A DNA stretch of 36,515 bases from Hyphomicrobiales bacterium (GTDB lineage: Bacteria; Pseudomonadota; Alphaproteobacteria; Rhizobiales; Beijerinckiaceae), in the NCBI GenBank assembly GCA_019247605.1, contig JAFBAS010000080.1:1-36515 (forward strand), read 5' to 3'. Below are positions 27,462 through 35,180 of this stretch, in pieces. Under the pieces are notes generated by a model. That model was not told the DNA's origin and ran no database searches. It saw nothing but the letters and a program-made list of their open reading frames with translations. Positions within the stretch are counted from its first letter, which is position 1. Each line of letters starts with the position of its first letter. A program made the position numbers and the translations under genes.

Positions 27462-29059
27462 GCCGCATCGGCTTCACCGACCTCCGCCTCGCTACCTTCG
27501 GCATTCTCGGTCTGCGGCTCGATCCAGCCCACCGCGACTCGCGCCGCCATGATCATCGCCTCGGCCTCCTCCCGCGAGATCTCGAACCCGTCGAGCGCGC
27601 CGGCGTGACGGGTGACTTGCCCGTCCTTGCGCTCGGTCCACCCGGTGAGATCGTCCGTCGCACAACCGGCGAGGTCCTCCACCGTCTTGATGCCGTTCTC
27701 GCCGAATTTCACCAGCATCGCCATCGTGACGCCGTCGATATCGAGCAAGCCGTCCTCGACCCCGAGCTCCTTGCGCTTGGCGTCATGCTCGGCCTCGATC
27801 ATCGCGAGATAGTTGCGGGCTCGGTTCTGGAGTTCCTTCGCGGTATCCTCGTCGAAGCCCTCGATCGAGGCGATCTCGGCCTCATCCACATGCGCGAGCT
27901 CCTCGATCGAGCGGAAGCCTTCGGAAGCGAGGAGCTGACCGACGGTTTCATCCACATTGAGCGCGCTGATGAACAAGGTCGAGCGGTGCTCGAACTCCTG
28001 CTTGCGCCGCTCCGACTCTTCTTCCTCGGTCAGGATGTCGATGTCCCAACCCGTTAGCTGAGAGGCAAGGCGCACATTCTGGCCGCGCCGGCCAATGGCG
28101 AGCGAAAGCTGCTCGTCGGGCACCACAACCTCGATCTTGTCGCTGTCCTCATCGAGCACGACCTTGGCGACCTCTGCGGGTTGCAAAGCATTGACGACGA
28201 AGGTCGCGACGTCCGGCGACCATGGGATGATATCGATCTTCTCCCCTTGCAGCTCCCCGACGACGGCCTGCACGCGCGAGCCTCGCATGCCGACGCAGGC
28301 GCCCACGGGATCGATCGAGGAATCGCGCGAGATCACGGCGATCTTGGCACGCGAGCCGGGATCGCGCGCCACGGCCTTGACCTCGATGATGCCGTCGTAG
28401 ATTTCGGGCACTTCCTGGCCGAAGAGCTTGGCCATGAACAGAGGATGCGTGCGCGACAGGAAGATCTGCGGCCCGCGCTGCTCGCGCCGCACGTCGAGCA
28501 CATAAGCGCGCACACGATCGCCCGGCTTGAAGGTTTCGCGCGGGATGAGCTCGTCGCGGCGCACGATGGCTTCGCCGCGCCCCAGATCGACGATGACGTT
28601 GCCGTATTCCACCCGCTTCACCGTGCCGTTGACGATCTGGCCGATGCGGTCCTTGAACTCGTCATATTGCCGGTCGCGCTCAGCCTCGCGCACCTTCTGC
28701 ACGATCACTTGCTTTGCCGATTGCGCGGCGACCCGACCGAATTCGAAGGGCGGCAGGGGTTCGGAGATGTAATCGCCTGCCTGGGCGGCGGGGTTGCGCT
28801 TTCGCGCGTCATCGATGCTGATCTGCGTCGCCGGATTGTCGATCGCATCGGCAACGAGAAGATGCCGGGCGATCCGCAACTCGCCGGTCTTCGGGTTGAT
28901 CTCGGCATGGATGTCGGTCTCGAGCCCGTAACGCGAGCGCGCTGCCTTGGCGATCGATTCCTCCATCGCCGAGATCACGATTTGGCGGTCGATGAGCTTC
29001 TCGCGCGCGACCGCGTCGGCGATCTGCAGAAGCTCCAGCCTGTTTGCGCTGACGGCCAT
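27455..29059 (-). CDS. nusA: Transcription termination/antitermination factor NusA
   Basis: A 534-residue RNA polymerase-associated factor. The N-terminal domain begins [29 protein letters not shown] (in part); an S1 domain follows ([32 protein letters not shown]), then the KH pair with [31 protein letters not shown] and [27 protein letters not shown]. The C-terminal part has two helix-hairpin-helix-type acidic repeats ([31 protein letters not shown]), as in proteobacterial NusA. It begins 15 bases after rimP. In E. coli NusA influences its own operon through leader terminators, relevant to the attenuator noted upstream of rimP. Confidence 0.98.
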   Translation of the reverse strand: MAVSANRLELLQIADAVAREKLIDRQIVISAMEESIAKAARSRYGLETDIHAEINPKTGELRIARHLLVADAIDNPATQISIDDARKRNPAAQAGDYISEPLPPFEFGRVAAQSAKQVIVQKVREAERDRQYDEFKDRIGQIVNGTVKRVEYGNVIVDLGRGEAIVRRDELIPRETFKPGDRVRAYVLDVRREQRGPQIFLSRTHPLFMAKLFGQEVPEIYDGIIEVKAVARDPGSRAKIAVISRDSSIDPVGACVGMRGSRVQAVVGELQGEKIDIIPWSPDVATFVVNALQPAEVAKVVLDEDSDKIEVVVPDEQLSLAIGRRGQNVRLASQLTGWDIDILTEEEESERRKQEFEHRSTLFISALNVDETVGQLLASEGFRSIEELAHVDEAEIASIEGFDEDTAKELQNRARNYLAMIEAEHDAKRKELGVEDGLLDIDGVTMAMLVKFGENGIKTVEDLAGCATDDLTGWTERKDGQVTRHAGALDGFEISREEAEAMIMAARVAVGWIEPQTENAEGSEAEVGEADAAS

Positions 29060-29074
29060 GGTGATTCACTCCGA

Positions 29075-29764
29075 CTATTGGTGTCGCATCATTCGTTGAG
29101 AATTCTGAGGGTGGCCTCGGGAGGCCCGCGCCGGCCCGCGAGATTTTGCAAAAGCCGCTGTGTCGCCTTGGCCGGATGAGCCCTGCCGATGCAATTCCTC
29201 TTCGACGCGGCCCGCCCGCTTGCCGCGACGAAGCGCTTCTCGGATGAGCTCGTCGGTGAGGACGAGCCGCGCCTCGGCAATCTCGAGGAGCGGCAGCAAA
29301 ACTTCCGCCTCGTCGGCCTCCGCCTCGTCGAGACGCCGCAACCGCACTTCGTCGCCTTGAAGCCCTAGAAGCGTGCCGTTGAAGCGCTTGCGGCCAGCGA
29401 GCGGCAATGCAAGTTCGATTCTCGTCTTATGTCCTGCCCAGCGGGTGAAGTCGGATCGGCGCACGAGCGGCCGATCGATTCCAGGCGAGGAGATCTCGAG
29501 CCTGTAGGCGCGCTCGATGGGATCCTCGACATCGAGGATCGGCGAGACGAGGCGGCTCACTTCTTCACAATCCTCGACGCTCATCGAGCCGTCCGGCCGC
29601 TCGGCCATGATCTGCACGGTGCAACCGGCCTCTCCAGTGACCTTGACGCGCACGAGGCGAAAGCCAGCAGCCCGGATCGAAGGCTCGATCACGGTCGCTA
29701 CGCGCGCCGCAAGCCCTGTCTCGGCGACAAGGCGCGGCTCGGCAATTTCGGCTGCTTCTTCCAT
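29075..29764 (-). CDS. rimP: Ribosome maturation factor RimP
   Basis: A 229-residue 30S assembly factor, first gene of the nusA-infB operon. The conserved N-terminal domain contains [38 protein letters not shown] and the motif [22 protein letters not shown]; the C-terminal SH3-like domain follows ([17 protein letters not shown]). The tail of about 50 residues is longer than in E. coli (about 150-residue protein) and is rich in Arg, Gly and Gln, as in some other alphaproteobacteria. The leader just upstream carries a terminator-like stem and a competing pairing. Confidence 0.95.
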   Translation of the reverse strand: MEEAAEIAEPRLVAETGLAARVATVIEPSIRAAGFRLVRVKVTGEAGCTVQIMAERPDGSMSVEDCEEVSRLVSPILDVEDPIERAYRLEISSPGIDRPLVRRSDFTRWAGHKTRIELALPLAGRKRFNGTLLGLQGDEVRLRRLDEAEADEAEVLLPLLEIAEARLVLTDELIREALRRGKRAGRVEEELHRQGSSGQGDTAAFAKSRGPARASRGHPQNSQRMMRHQ

Positions 29765-29780
29765 TCAACGTCCGGATCAA

Positions 29781-29855
29781 ACGAAAAGAGCGCGGCCCCC
29801 AGCGGACCCCGCTCTCGATAACGTCTTCGATTGCACGCTGAAAAGCTTCGAGAGC
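29781..29855 (-). promoter_or_regulatory. Candidate transcription attenuator in the rimP leader
   Basis: On the minus strand, GAGCGGGG (29813-29806) can pair with CCGCGCTC (29795-29788), one mismatch, followed by TTTTCGTTT: an intrinsic terminator ending about 17 bases before rimP. Its left arm is also part of TCGAGAGC (29818-29811), which is perfectly complementary to GCTCTCGA (29855-29848) at the start of the leader. The two pairings exclude each other, the classic terminator/antiterminator design. What senses the signal (for example NusA level) is unknown. Confidence 0.55.
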
Positions 29856-29857
29856 CT

Positions 29858-29886
29858 TAAATAATAGTCTTCATCTGATTTGGCAA
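29858..29886 (-). promoter_or_regulatory. rimP operon promoter
   Basis: Minus strand TTGCCA (29886-29881), a 17-base spacer, TATTTA (29863-29858). An overlapping TATTAT (29866-29861) would shift the start site by three bases. Initiation is expected at about 29851-29855, leaving a leader of about 90 nt. Confidence 0.55.
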
Positions 29887-29890
29887 GTGC

Positions 29891-29919
29891 TTGCGAACTT
29901 CGTGTTTGCGGACTTCGTG
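29891..29919. repeat. Tandem 14-base direct repeat upstream of the rimP promoter
   Basis: TTGCGAACTTCGTG (29891-29904) and TTGCGGACTTCGTG (29906-29919) differ at one position and have a period of 15. They lie directly upstream of the -35 element of the rimP promoter, so they could be a regulator site; they could equally be a simple duplication. Confidence 0.6.
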
Positions 29920-29951
29920 GAACGCGCGCTCATTTTGGGAGCGCGCGTTCC
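29919..29951. terminator. Perfect 13-bp hairpin, probable terminator
   Basis: GGAACGCGCGCTC (29919-29931) and GAGCGCGCGTTCC (29939-29951) pair perfectly around a seven-base loop. On the plus strand it is followed by AAATCTTTTCT; on the minus strand no T-run follows. The gene that needs a terminator here is the minus-strand gene ending at 30057, so the structure probably also isolates the rimP promoter from read-through. Confidence 0.6.
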
Positions 29952-30056
29952 AAATCTTTTCTCGCAGTAAAAGGCGTTTCGGGCACTCGCTACGCCCGGC
30001 GTTGCCGCCGCCACGGCCAGCCGAAGGACCGATCTCGCTGCCGCACTAGCTCCGGT

Positions 30057-30689
30057 TCACATCGGCGGTGCGACCCCATTCTTGCCGACCGTTACGGAGG
30101 CAGCCGTGTAAGTGCCATCGGCCTGCTTTTGCGTCGTGGAGAAAACCGGGGTTCCAGGCTTGATATCCGATTTGTCAGCGGGGCCGAGCGTCACGATCGG
30201 CGTATCGGGCGTGACGGTGATCTTCCGCTCGCCGCCCTTATAGGCGACCGTTATCGTGGGACCCGCGACGCTCTCGACCGATGTGCCGACCGTGCCGTTC
30301 GTCATCATGCTGTCGGGCGTGAGGTCCCAAGCGTAGTCTCCTTCGCCGGTGCCGCGCAGCGCTTCGGGAAAGACGAGTACTTCGAGCGCGTGCGAGCCAC
30401 CGTCCTTTGTCACCGTCGCGGTGCCGATGAAGACGCCGGGCTTGATATCGGAAAGGGAGGCCTTGACCACCGACGCGATGCGAAAATTATCGGCGAGCTT
30501 GATCGTTACCTCCGGCCCTTGGCGCGTCTTGACGGTGAGCGTCGAGCCGTCGAGCGAGACCACGGAGCCGCGAACGCGGACGGTTTGCGGCGCTTGCGGG
30601 AAAGCCGTGGAGAAGCCGAAGGCCAATGTCGAAAGTGCGACCGCCAAGGTGCAGGCGAAGGAACGGGGCGTGATTCTTGAAAACTTCAT
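30057..30689 (-). CDS. Exported protein of unknown function, conserved in alphaproteobacteria
   Basis: A 210-residue protein with a signal peptide (MKFSRITPRSFACTLAVALS then a hydrophobic stretch, probable cleavage near FPQA). The mature part is beta-rich and contains two OB-like or barrel-like repeats: VRVRGSVVSLDGSTLTVKTRQGPEVTIKLADNFRIASVVKASLSDIKPGVFIGTA (in part) and a later ITVAYKGGERKITVTPDTPIVTLGPADKSDIKPGTPVFSTT; each ends in S-DIKPG. The linking segment ALEVLVFPEALRGTGEGDYAWDL is a phrase I recall from uncharacterised rhizobial periplasmic proteins. I chose ATG 30689 because the signal peptide begins there; the frame is open further upstream. No function can be assigned. It is divergent from the thioesterase. 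Confidence 0.8.
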   Translation of the reverse strand: MKFSRITPRSFACTLAVALSTLAFGFSTAFPQAPQTVRVRGSVVSLDGSTLTVKTRQGPEVTIKLADNFRIASVVKASLSDIKPGVFIGTATVTKDGGSHALEVLVFPEALRGTGEGDYAWDLTPDSMMTNGTVGTSVESVAGPTITVAYKGGERKITVTPDTPIVTLGPADKSDIKPGTPVFSTTQKQADGTYTAASVTVGKNGVAPPM

Positions 30690-30823
30690 GATGAACTCTC
30701 GGGTGCATAAGAACATGGCGCCCATAAGCACTTCGGGCCGGCTGAAATCGAGCTTAAAAACCTCCGTTTCGAGCACAATCGCGTGAGCTCAAGCTCGGAA
30801 CGCAAAATTCGGAAAGGTCGGCA

Positions 30824-31294
30824 ATGACCCGCGAAAAGGACGAGAAGAGCGAGCGGGATCCTGCCGAAGCGCCTGGAACTCAGGCGGTCGATGCGCGAAT
30901 TGCCGAGCAAATTCACCGCTTGCTCATCGGCTCCCCCGTTTCCCGTGCGCTCGGGATCGAATTGCATGGCCTCGAGATCGATCGAGCCGTGCTCGTACTT
31001 CCCTTCAAGCCTGAGAATGTAACGGTGGAGGACATCGTGCATGGCGGCGTCATTGCGGCGCTCATCGATGTCGCAGGCGTCGCGGCGGCGCTCTCGGGCG
31101 CTTCTTCCGAGACCTTGGGCGGCAGCGCGACGAGCACCTTGAGCATCAGCTATCTCGCGCCCGCGCGCAGTGTGCCATTGCGGGCCGAGGCGATGGTCCT
31201 GCGTCGTGGGCGGCGCCAGGTCGTGGTCGATGTGTCCGTGGCGGCAGGCCCACTCGCGGTCGCCAAGGCGCTGGTCACGGCGGCCCTTTTTTGA
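30824..31294 (+). CDS. PaaI-type hotdog-fold thioesterase
   Basis: A 156-residue cytoplasmic acyl-CoA thioesterase-like protein. The motif VHGGVIAALIDVAGVAAA at about residues 72-88 is the HGG...D-type active-site region of the PaaI/4HBT family, and TSTLSISYLAPAR with RGRRQVVVDVSV completes the hotdog fold. The first 30 residues are charged and poorly conserved. GGAAAGG at 30811-30817 is a good ribosome site. Its stop codon overlaps the -35 element of the parC promoter. The substrate is unknown. Confidence 0.88.
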   Translation: MTREKDEKSERDPAEAPGTQAVDARIAEQIHRLLIGSPVSRALGIELHGLEIDRAVLVLPFKPENVTVEDIVHGGVIAALIDVAGVAAALSGASSETLGGSATSTLSISYLAPARSVPLRAEAMVLRRGRRQVVVDVSVAAGPLAVAKALVTAALF

Positions 31295-31319
31295 GCGCTG
31301 CATTTGGGCTGCATATAAT
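31291..31319 (+). promoter_or_regulatory. Near-consensus promoter upstream of parC
   Basis: TTGAGC (31291-31296), a 17-base spacer and a perfect TATAAT (31314-31319). The -35 element overlaps the stop codon of the thioesterase gene. Such a match is rare in GC-rich DNA and suggests strong housekeeping sigma-factor transcription from about 31326. Confidence 0.8.
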
Positions 31320-31325
31320 AAGTAC

Positions 31326-31516
31326 GAGTCCGGCGAAACGAGGTCTCGCCGGCGCATCCGCGCTTCGCGGAACTGGAGACGTGCTGCGGCAGTTTCGCGT
31401 CGAATCACCTGAAGGCCTTGCACGAGGGCCCCTTCCGACCTCAGATCAAACCTGAACGAATCATCCCCGCGCGGGCGCTTCCCCGCGGATGCATCGCGCG
31501 ATTGAAAGTGACTCGC
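31326..31516 (+). ncRNA. Structured leader of parC, or a small RNA
   Basis: From the predicted start site the RNA can form CCGGCGA/TCGCCGG (31330-31336 with 31346-31352), CCGCG-CTT-CGCGG (31358-31370) and a stem near 31411-31435 (GAAGG...CCTTC). No convincing small ORF with a ribosome site is present; a TTG at 31418 in frame with parC is not likely to be used. A leader of about 190 nt is long for a topoisomerase gene, so either regulation in the leader or a separate sRNA is possible. No known RNA family is recognised. Confidence 0.35.
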
Positions 31517-33760
31517 ATGGGCAAGCCGATGAAGCCGCCGGAAGACGGCAATATCGAGAATGTGGATCTCAAGACTGCGCTCGAGGAGCGCTATCTCTCC
31601 TACGCCCTCTCGACCATCATGGGACGGGCGCTGCCCGACGCCCGCGATGGCTTAAAGCCGGTGCACCGGCGCATCCTGCACGCGATGCGGCTTTTGCGTC
31701 TCGACCCCGGCGCGGCCTTCAAGAAATCGGCGAGCGTCGTGGGCGAGGTGATCGGCAAATTCCATCCCCATGGTGACCAGGCGATCTACGACGCGATGGT
31801 TCGCCTCGCGCAAGACTTCGCTCAACGCTATCCGCTCGTCGACGGCCAAGGCAATTACGGTTCGATCGACGGCGACAATCCAGCGGCCTATCGCTACACC
31901 GAAGCGCGTCTCACGGAGGTTGCCCGTCTCCTGCTCGAGGGCATCGATGAGGATGCAGTCGACTTCCGCGACACTTACAACGCTGAGAATCAAGAGCCGA
32001 TCGTTCTGCCGTGCGCTTTCCCGAATCTGCTGGCCAATGGTTCACAAGGGATCGCGGTGGGAATGGCGACTTCGATCCCGCCGCACAACGCCGCGGAGCT
32101 TTGCGATGCCGCGCTTCACCTGATCGAGAACCGCAAGGCGAAAACGGCCGAGCTTCTTGCTTTCGTGCAAGGCCCGGATTTCCCGACCGGCGGGGTGATC
32201 GTCGAGCCCAAGGAAGCGATCCTGCAAGCTTACGAGACGGGTCGCGGCGGCTTTCGCTTGCGCGCCCGTTGGGAAAAGGAGGAGGGCGGTCGCGGCACCT
32301 GGGTCGCCGTGGTCACCGAGATTCCCTATGGCGTGCCGAAGGGACGCCTGATCGAGCGTGTTGCCGAGCTCCTCGAAAACAAGAAGCTGCCGCTCGTCGC
32401 GGATCTGCGCGATGAGAGCGCTGAAGACGTTCGCGTCGTCATCGAGCCGCGCAACCGTTCGGTCGATCCGGCCGTGATGATGGAATCGCTCTTCCGCGTC
32501 ACCGATCTCGAAAGCCGCATCCCGCTCAACATGAACGTGCTGATGGGTGGGCAAATCCCGCGCGTCGTCTCGCTCGCGGACGCTCTGCTCGCCTGGCTCG
32601 ACCATCGTCGCGAAGTGCTGATACGCCGATCGCGCCATCGCCTCGCCGCGATCGAGCGGCGCCTCGAAATCCTCGAAGGCCTGCTCATCGTCTACCTCAA
32701 TCTCGATGAGGTGATCCGCATCATTCGCCAGGAGGACGACGCCAAGGTCGAACTGATGCGGGTCTTCAGCCTCACCGAAATTCAGGCAAATGCCATCCTC
32801 GACACGCGGCTGCGTGCCCTGCGTCGCCTCGAGGAGATGGAGCTCAGGCGCGAATTTGACGCCATGACCGTCGAGAAGGGCCAGATCGAGCGCCTGCTCG
32901 CGTCCCCGGCGCGGCAATGGAAGGTGCTTGCCGCGGACATCCGCGAGATTCGCAAGGCTTTCGGGCCGGACACGAAGATCGGCAAGAGGCGCACGAGCTT
33001 CGCCGAAGCCCCGCCGACCGGCGACGTCGACCTCGCGGAGGCCAATATCGAGCGTGAGCCCTTGACCTTCGTGCTTTCCGAGAAGGGTTGGGTGCGCGCC
33101 CTCAAGGGCCATGTGCAGGATCTTTCGAGCCTGCAATTCAAGGGCGACGACGCCCTCAAGCTTTCCTTCCCGACGGAGTCGATCGCGAAGGTGCTCGTGC
33201 TCGCTTCGAACGGCAAGCTTTACACGCTCGACGTGGGCAGGCTGCCGGGCGGTCGCGGCTTCGGCGATCCGGTGAAGCTCATGGTCGATTTCGACGAGGG
33301 CGCCGATGTCGTCACCGCCGTGCCCTACCGGCCAGGCAGCAAGCTTCTCGTCGTCTCCTCGGACGGTCGGGGATTCGTCGCGCCCGCCGACGAGATCGTC
33401 TCGTCCACCCGTAAGGGCCGGCAATTTCTGAACCTTCGCCCCCCCGCGCGTGCCGCGCTCCTTGTGCCCGCAGAAGGAGACCACGCCGCGACGATCGGCG
33501 AGAACCGCAAGCTTGTGATCTTTCCAATCCGCCAAGTCGCCGAGATGGGGCGCGGCTCGGGTGTCCGCTTACAGCGCTACAAGACGGGCGGGATCTCCGA
33601 CGCGCGTGTGTTCCGGTTGGAGGATGGGTTGACATGGACGGACAGCTCCGGCCGCAACTGGACCGTCGGCAAAGCCGAACTCCGCGATTGGATCGGCAAC
33701 CGAAGCGATGCCGGGCGTCTGCCGCCGAAAGGCTTTCCGAAGTCGAACCGCTTTTCTTGA
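31517..33760 (+). CDS. parC: DNA topoisomerase IV subunit A
   Basis: A 747-residue type IIA topoisomerase subunit that decatenates daughter chromosomes together with ParE. The N-terminus [28 protein letters not shown] is the breakage-reunion domain; the catalytic tyrosine is Tyr127 in [10 protein letters not shown]. ParC rather than GyrA is indicated by the length, the short C-terminal domain with degenerate blades and the absence of a proper GyrA box. The quinolone-determining region reads [12 protein letters not shown], with Gln88 and Asp92 where E. coli ParC has Ser80 and Glu84. The ATG at 31517 has only a weak ribosome site; GTG 31508 and ATG 31529 are alternatives. Confidence 0.96.
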   Translation: MGKPMKPPEDGNIENVDLKTALEERYLSYALSTIMGRALPDARDGLKPVHRRILHAMRLLRLDPGAAFKKSASVVGEVIGKFHPHGDQAIYDAMVRLAQDFAQRYPLVDGQGNYGSIDGDNPAAYRYTEARLTEVARLLLEGIDEDAVDFRDTYNAENQEPIVLPCAFPNLLANGSQGIAVGMATSIPPHNAAELCDAALHLIENRKAKTAELLAFVQGPDFPTGGVIVEPKEAILQAYETGRGGFRLRARWEKEEGGRGTWVAVVTEIPYGVPKGRLIERVAELLENKKLPLVADLRDESAEDVRVVIEPRNRSVDPAVMMESLFRVTDLESRIPLNMNVLMGGQIPRVVSLADALLAWLDHRREVLIRRSRHRLAAIERRLEILEGLLIVYLNLDEVIRIIRQEDDAKVELMRVFSLTEIQANAILDTRLRALRRLEEMELRREFDAMTVEKGQIERLLASPARQWKVLAADIREIRKAFGPDTKIGKRRTSFAEAPPTGDVDLAEANIEREPLTFVLSEKGWVRALKGHVQDLSSLQFKGDDALKLSFPTESIAKVLVLASNGKLYTLDVGRLPGGRGFGDPVKLMVDFDEGADVVTAVPYRPGSKLLVVSSDGRGFVAPADEIVSSTRKGRQFLNLRPPARAALLVPAEGDHAATIGENRKLVIFPIRQVAEMGRGSGVRLQRYKTGGISDARVFRLEDGLTWTDSSGRNWTVGKAELRDWIGNRSDAGRLPPKGFPKSNRFS

Positions 33761-33838
33761 GTGACGGTCGCACGAGGACGCTCAAAACGCGCTCGCCCGT
33801 CTCCATGAATTGAAGTGACATCCTGGCCGAGATCGCAT

Positions 33839-33867
33839 TTGACGCTCGGCGGGGCGGACACTATAAG
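33839..33867 (+). promoter_or_regulatory. rpsT promoter
   Basis: TTGACG (33839-33844), 17-base spacer, TATAAG (33862-33867). Transcription would start at about 33874, about 100 bases before rpsT, in the 216-base gap after parC. Confidence 0.75.
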
Positions 33868-33976
33868 CGCGACCTTCGGCGAGGCCTTGCGTCGGGCCCG
33901 GTCTTCGCCTCTACGCCTTCTTCAATCGAAAGACCTGCCCTTCATCGAAGGAGTGGCGTCACCTTAAGGAAATCCG

Positions 33977-34240
33977 ATGGCCAACACCTCTTCGGCCAAG
34001 AAAGCCGCTCGCCAGGCCTTGCGGCGCGCCGAGATCAACAAGAACCGCAAGAGCCGCATGCGCACTTTCGTGCGCGCTGTCGAAGAGGCGATCGCCTCCG
34101 GGGATACCGCCGCGGCCCAGGCCGCGCTCAAGGCAGCGCAACCCGAATTGATGCGCGCCTCGCAGAAGGGCGTGTTGCACAAGCGCACGGCCTCGAACAA
34201 AGTTTCACGGCTCGCAGCGCGTGTGAAGAAGGTTGGCTGA
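33977..34240 (+). CDS. rpsT: Ribosomal protein S20
   Basis: An 87-residue, strongly basic protein of the normal S20 length. It begins [39 protein letters not shown] and ends in [22 protein letters not shown], which are the conserved helices that bind 16S rRNA helices 9 and 44. AAGGA lies six bases before the ATG. It has its own promoter and precedes dnaA, as in many alphaproteobacteria. Confidence 0.98.
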   Translation: MANTSSAKKAARQALRRAEINKNRKSRMRTFVRAVEEAIASGDTAAAQAALKAAQPELMRASQKGVLHKRTASNKVSRLAARVKKVG

Positions 34241-34390
34241 AACTCTCGGATGAAGCGTCGCGACGGATCGACGCGTAGGCTTCTCACGATGTCGCGTCGG
34301 GTTCGTTTCAAAGCGACCTCCTGATCAAGTCCGTTCCTGGGCGGTCGGGTCGATGTGCGGTGCCGGCTTCCCAGGATCTGCGCCCGCGAT

Positions 34391-34399
34391 TTATCCACA
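34391..34399 (+). promoter_or_regulatory. Consensus DnaA box
   Basis: TTATCCACA matches the high-affinity consensus TTATNCACA exactly. It lies about 790 bases upstream of dnaA. Confidence 0.7.
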
Positions 34400-34633
34400 A
34401 GCGAATTTCCCAGCCGAGTGCGGCGGCTTCCGCATGCTCGGCAGACCTCTGCTTGCAAGAAGAGGCGAATGATGCCGAGCGCTGCAACGCGCAACCGCGG
34501 ACCGCAACCGGGCCGCAACCATTCGGCGGCTATACGAACATGGAAATTTGAGCTCTGTCATGGGGTTGTCCGCCAAGGGTGCAAACAGCCCGTGACTTTC
34601 CCTTTGCAACCGGGTTGTGCCGGATGGCGAAGA

Positions 34634-34648
34634 TTAATTTCCGGTTAA
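34634..34648 (+). promoter_or_regulatory. CtrA-type binding site
   Basis: TTAATTTCCGGTTAA is a perfect TTAA-N7-TTAA, the full site for the alphaproteobacterial cell-cycle regulator CtrA. It is 16 bases from the second DnaA-like box, the kind of proximity seen where CtrA and DnaA compete. Confidence 0.6.
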
Positions 34649-34663
34649 TGCGCTCCCCCCAAG

Positions 34664-34672
34664 ATATCCACA
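34664..34672 (+). promoter_or_regulatory. DnaA-like box, one mismatch
   Basis: ATATCCACA differs from TTATCCACA only at the first position. Its nearness to the CtrA-type site supports a regulatory role. Confidence 0.45.
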
Positions 34673-35180
34673 GGCTTGAATGTGAAATATCGATGAGACG
34701 CAACGGCTTGGAAAGGGGCAGCCGACGAACCGTCCAAGACCCGTGCTCCGGCCAAACGCGAATCGCCGGCACTGTTGCAAAACCGCAATTGCAGCGCTGC
34801 TGTCGAGATGCTTACTTGACCCAGCGAGAGGGCGGGCGGCGGCACCAGTCATCGTCCAATGAAAACAAGATGGGCCTCGCAAAAGAGGCCTCGACCTGGA
34901 GTGGGCAATGACACTGATTGATCAACTCGGATTTCCGCGTTCGTTTCCATCTCCCGTAATTTGTCCCTTGCGTCGGAGCGCCGCCACGTTCGCGTAAATC
35001 GGCGAACGCCGCTTAGCTTCCGCTTGGTTTTCTGAAGGAACTAAATCACCGCGTTCTTGGACCGACGCGCGCCACTGCGTGTCGGTTGACGGGAGCGCAT
35101 GTCCGCAGCCGTTTCATCTTTTTGGCCAAACCGCGATGTTCGAAAACTCTCTTCCGACCCGTGCTCGGGAAAAGGCTTCG

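Larger units (their letters stand above)
34241..35180 (+). promoter_or_regulatory. rpsT-dnaA intergenic control region, possible replication-origin-like elements
   Basis: A gene-free stretch of 940 bases, visibly richer in A+T than its surroundings between about 34520 and 35040. It holds a consensus DnaA box (34391-34399), a one-mismatch box (34664-34672), a full CtrA-type site (34634-34648), a 20-bp near-palindrome (34446-34465), and seven GCAAC(C)/GGTTG units between 34484 and 34617. A small hairpin GGCCTC/GAGGCC lies at 34873-34890. The region must include the dnaA promoter, which I could not pick out with confidence. Two DnaA-type boxes are few for an origin, so dnaA autoregulation is the safer reading. 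Confidence 0.5.

Noticed and set aside
31418-31516. N-terminal extension of ParC from the TTG at 31418
   Set aside because: The added residues are unlike ParC homologues and no well-spaced ribosome site is present; the leader looks structured instead.
34241-35180. A definite replication origin
   Set aside because: Only one perfect and one near DnaA box were found, without a clear unwinding element; the evidence supports a control region, not a proven origin.
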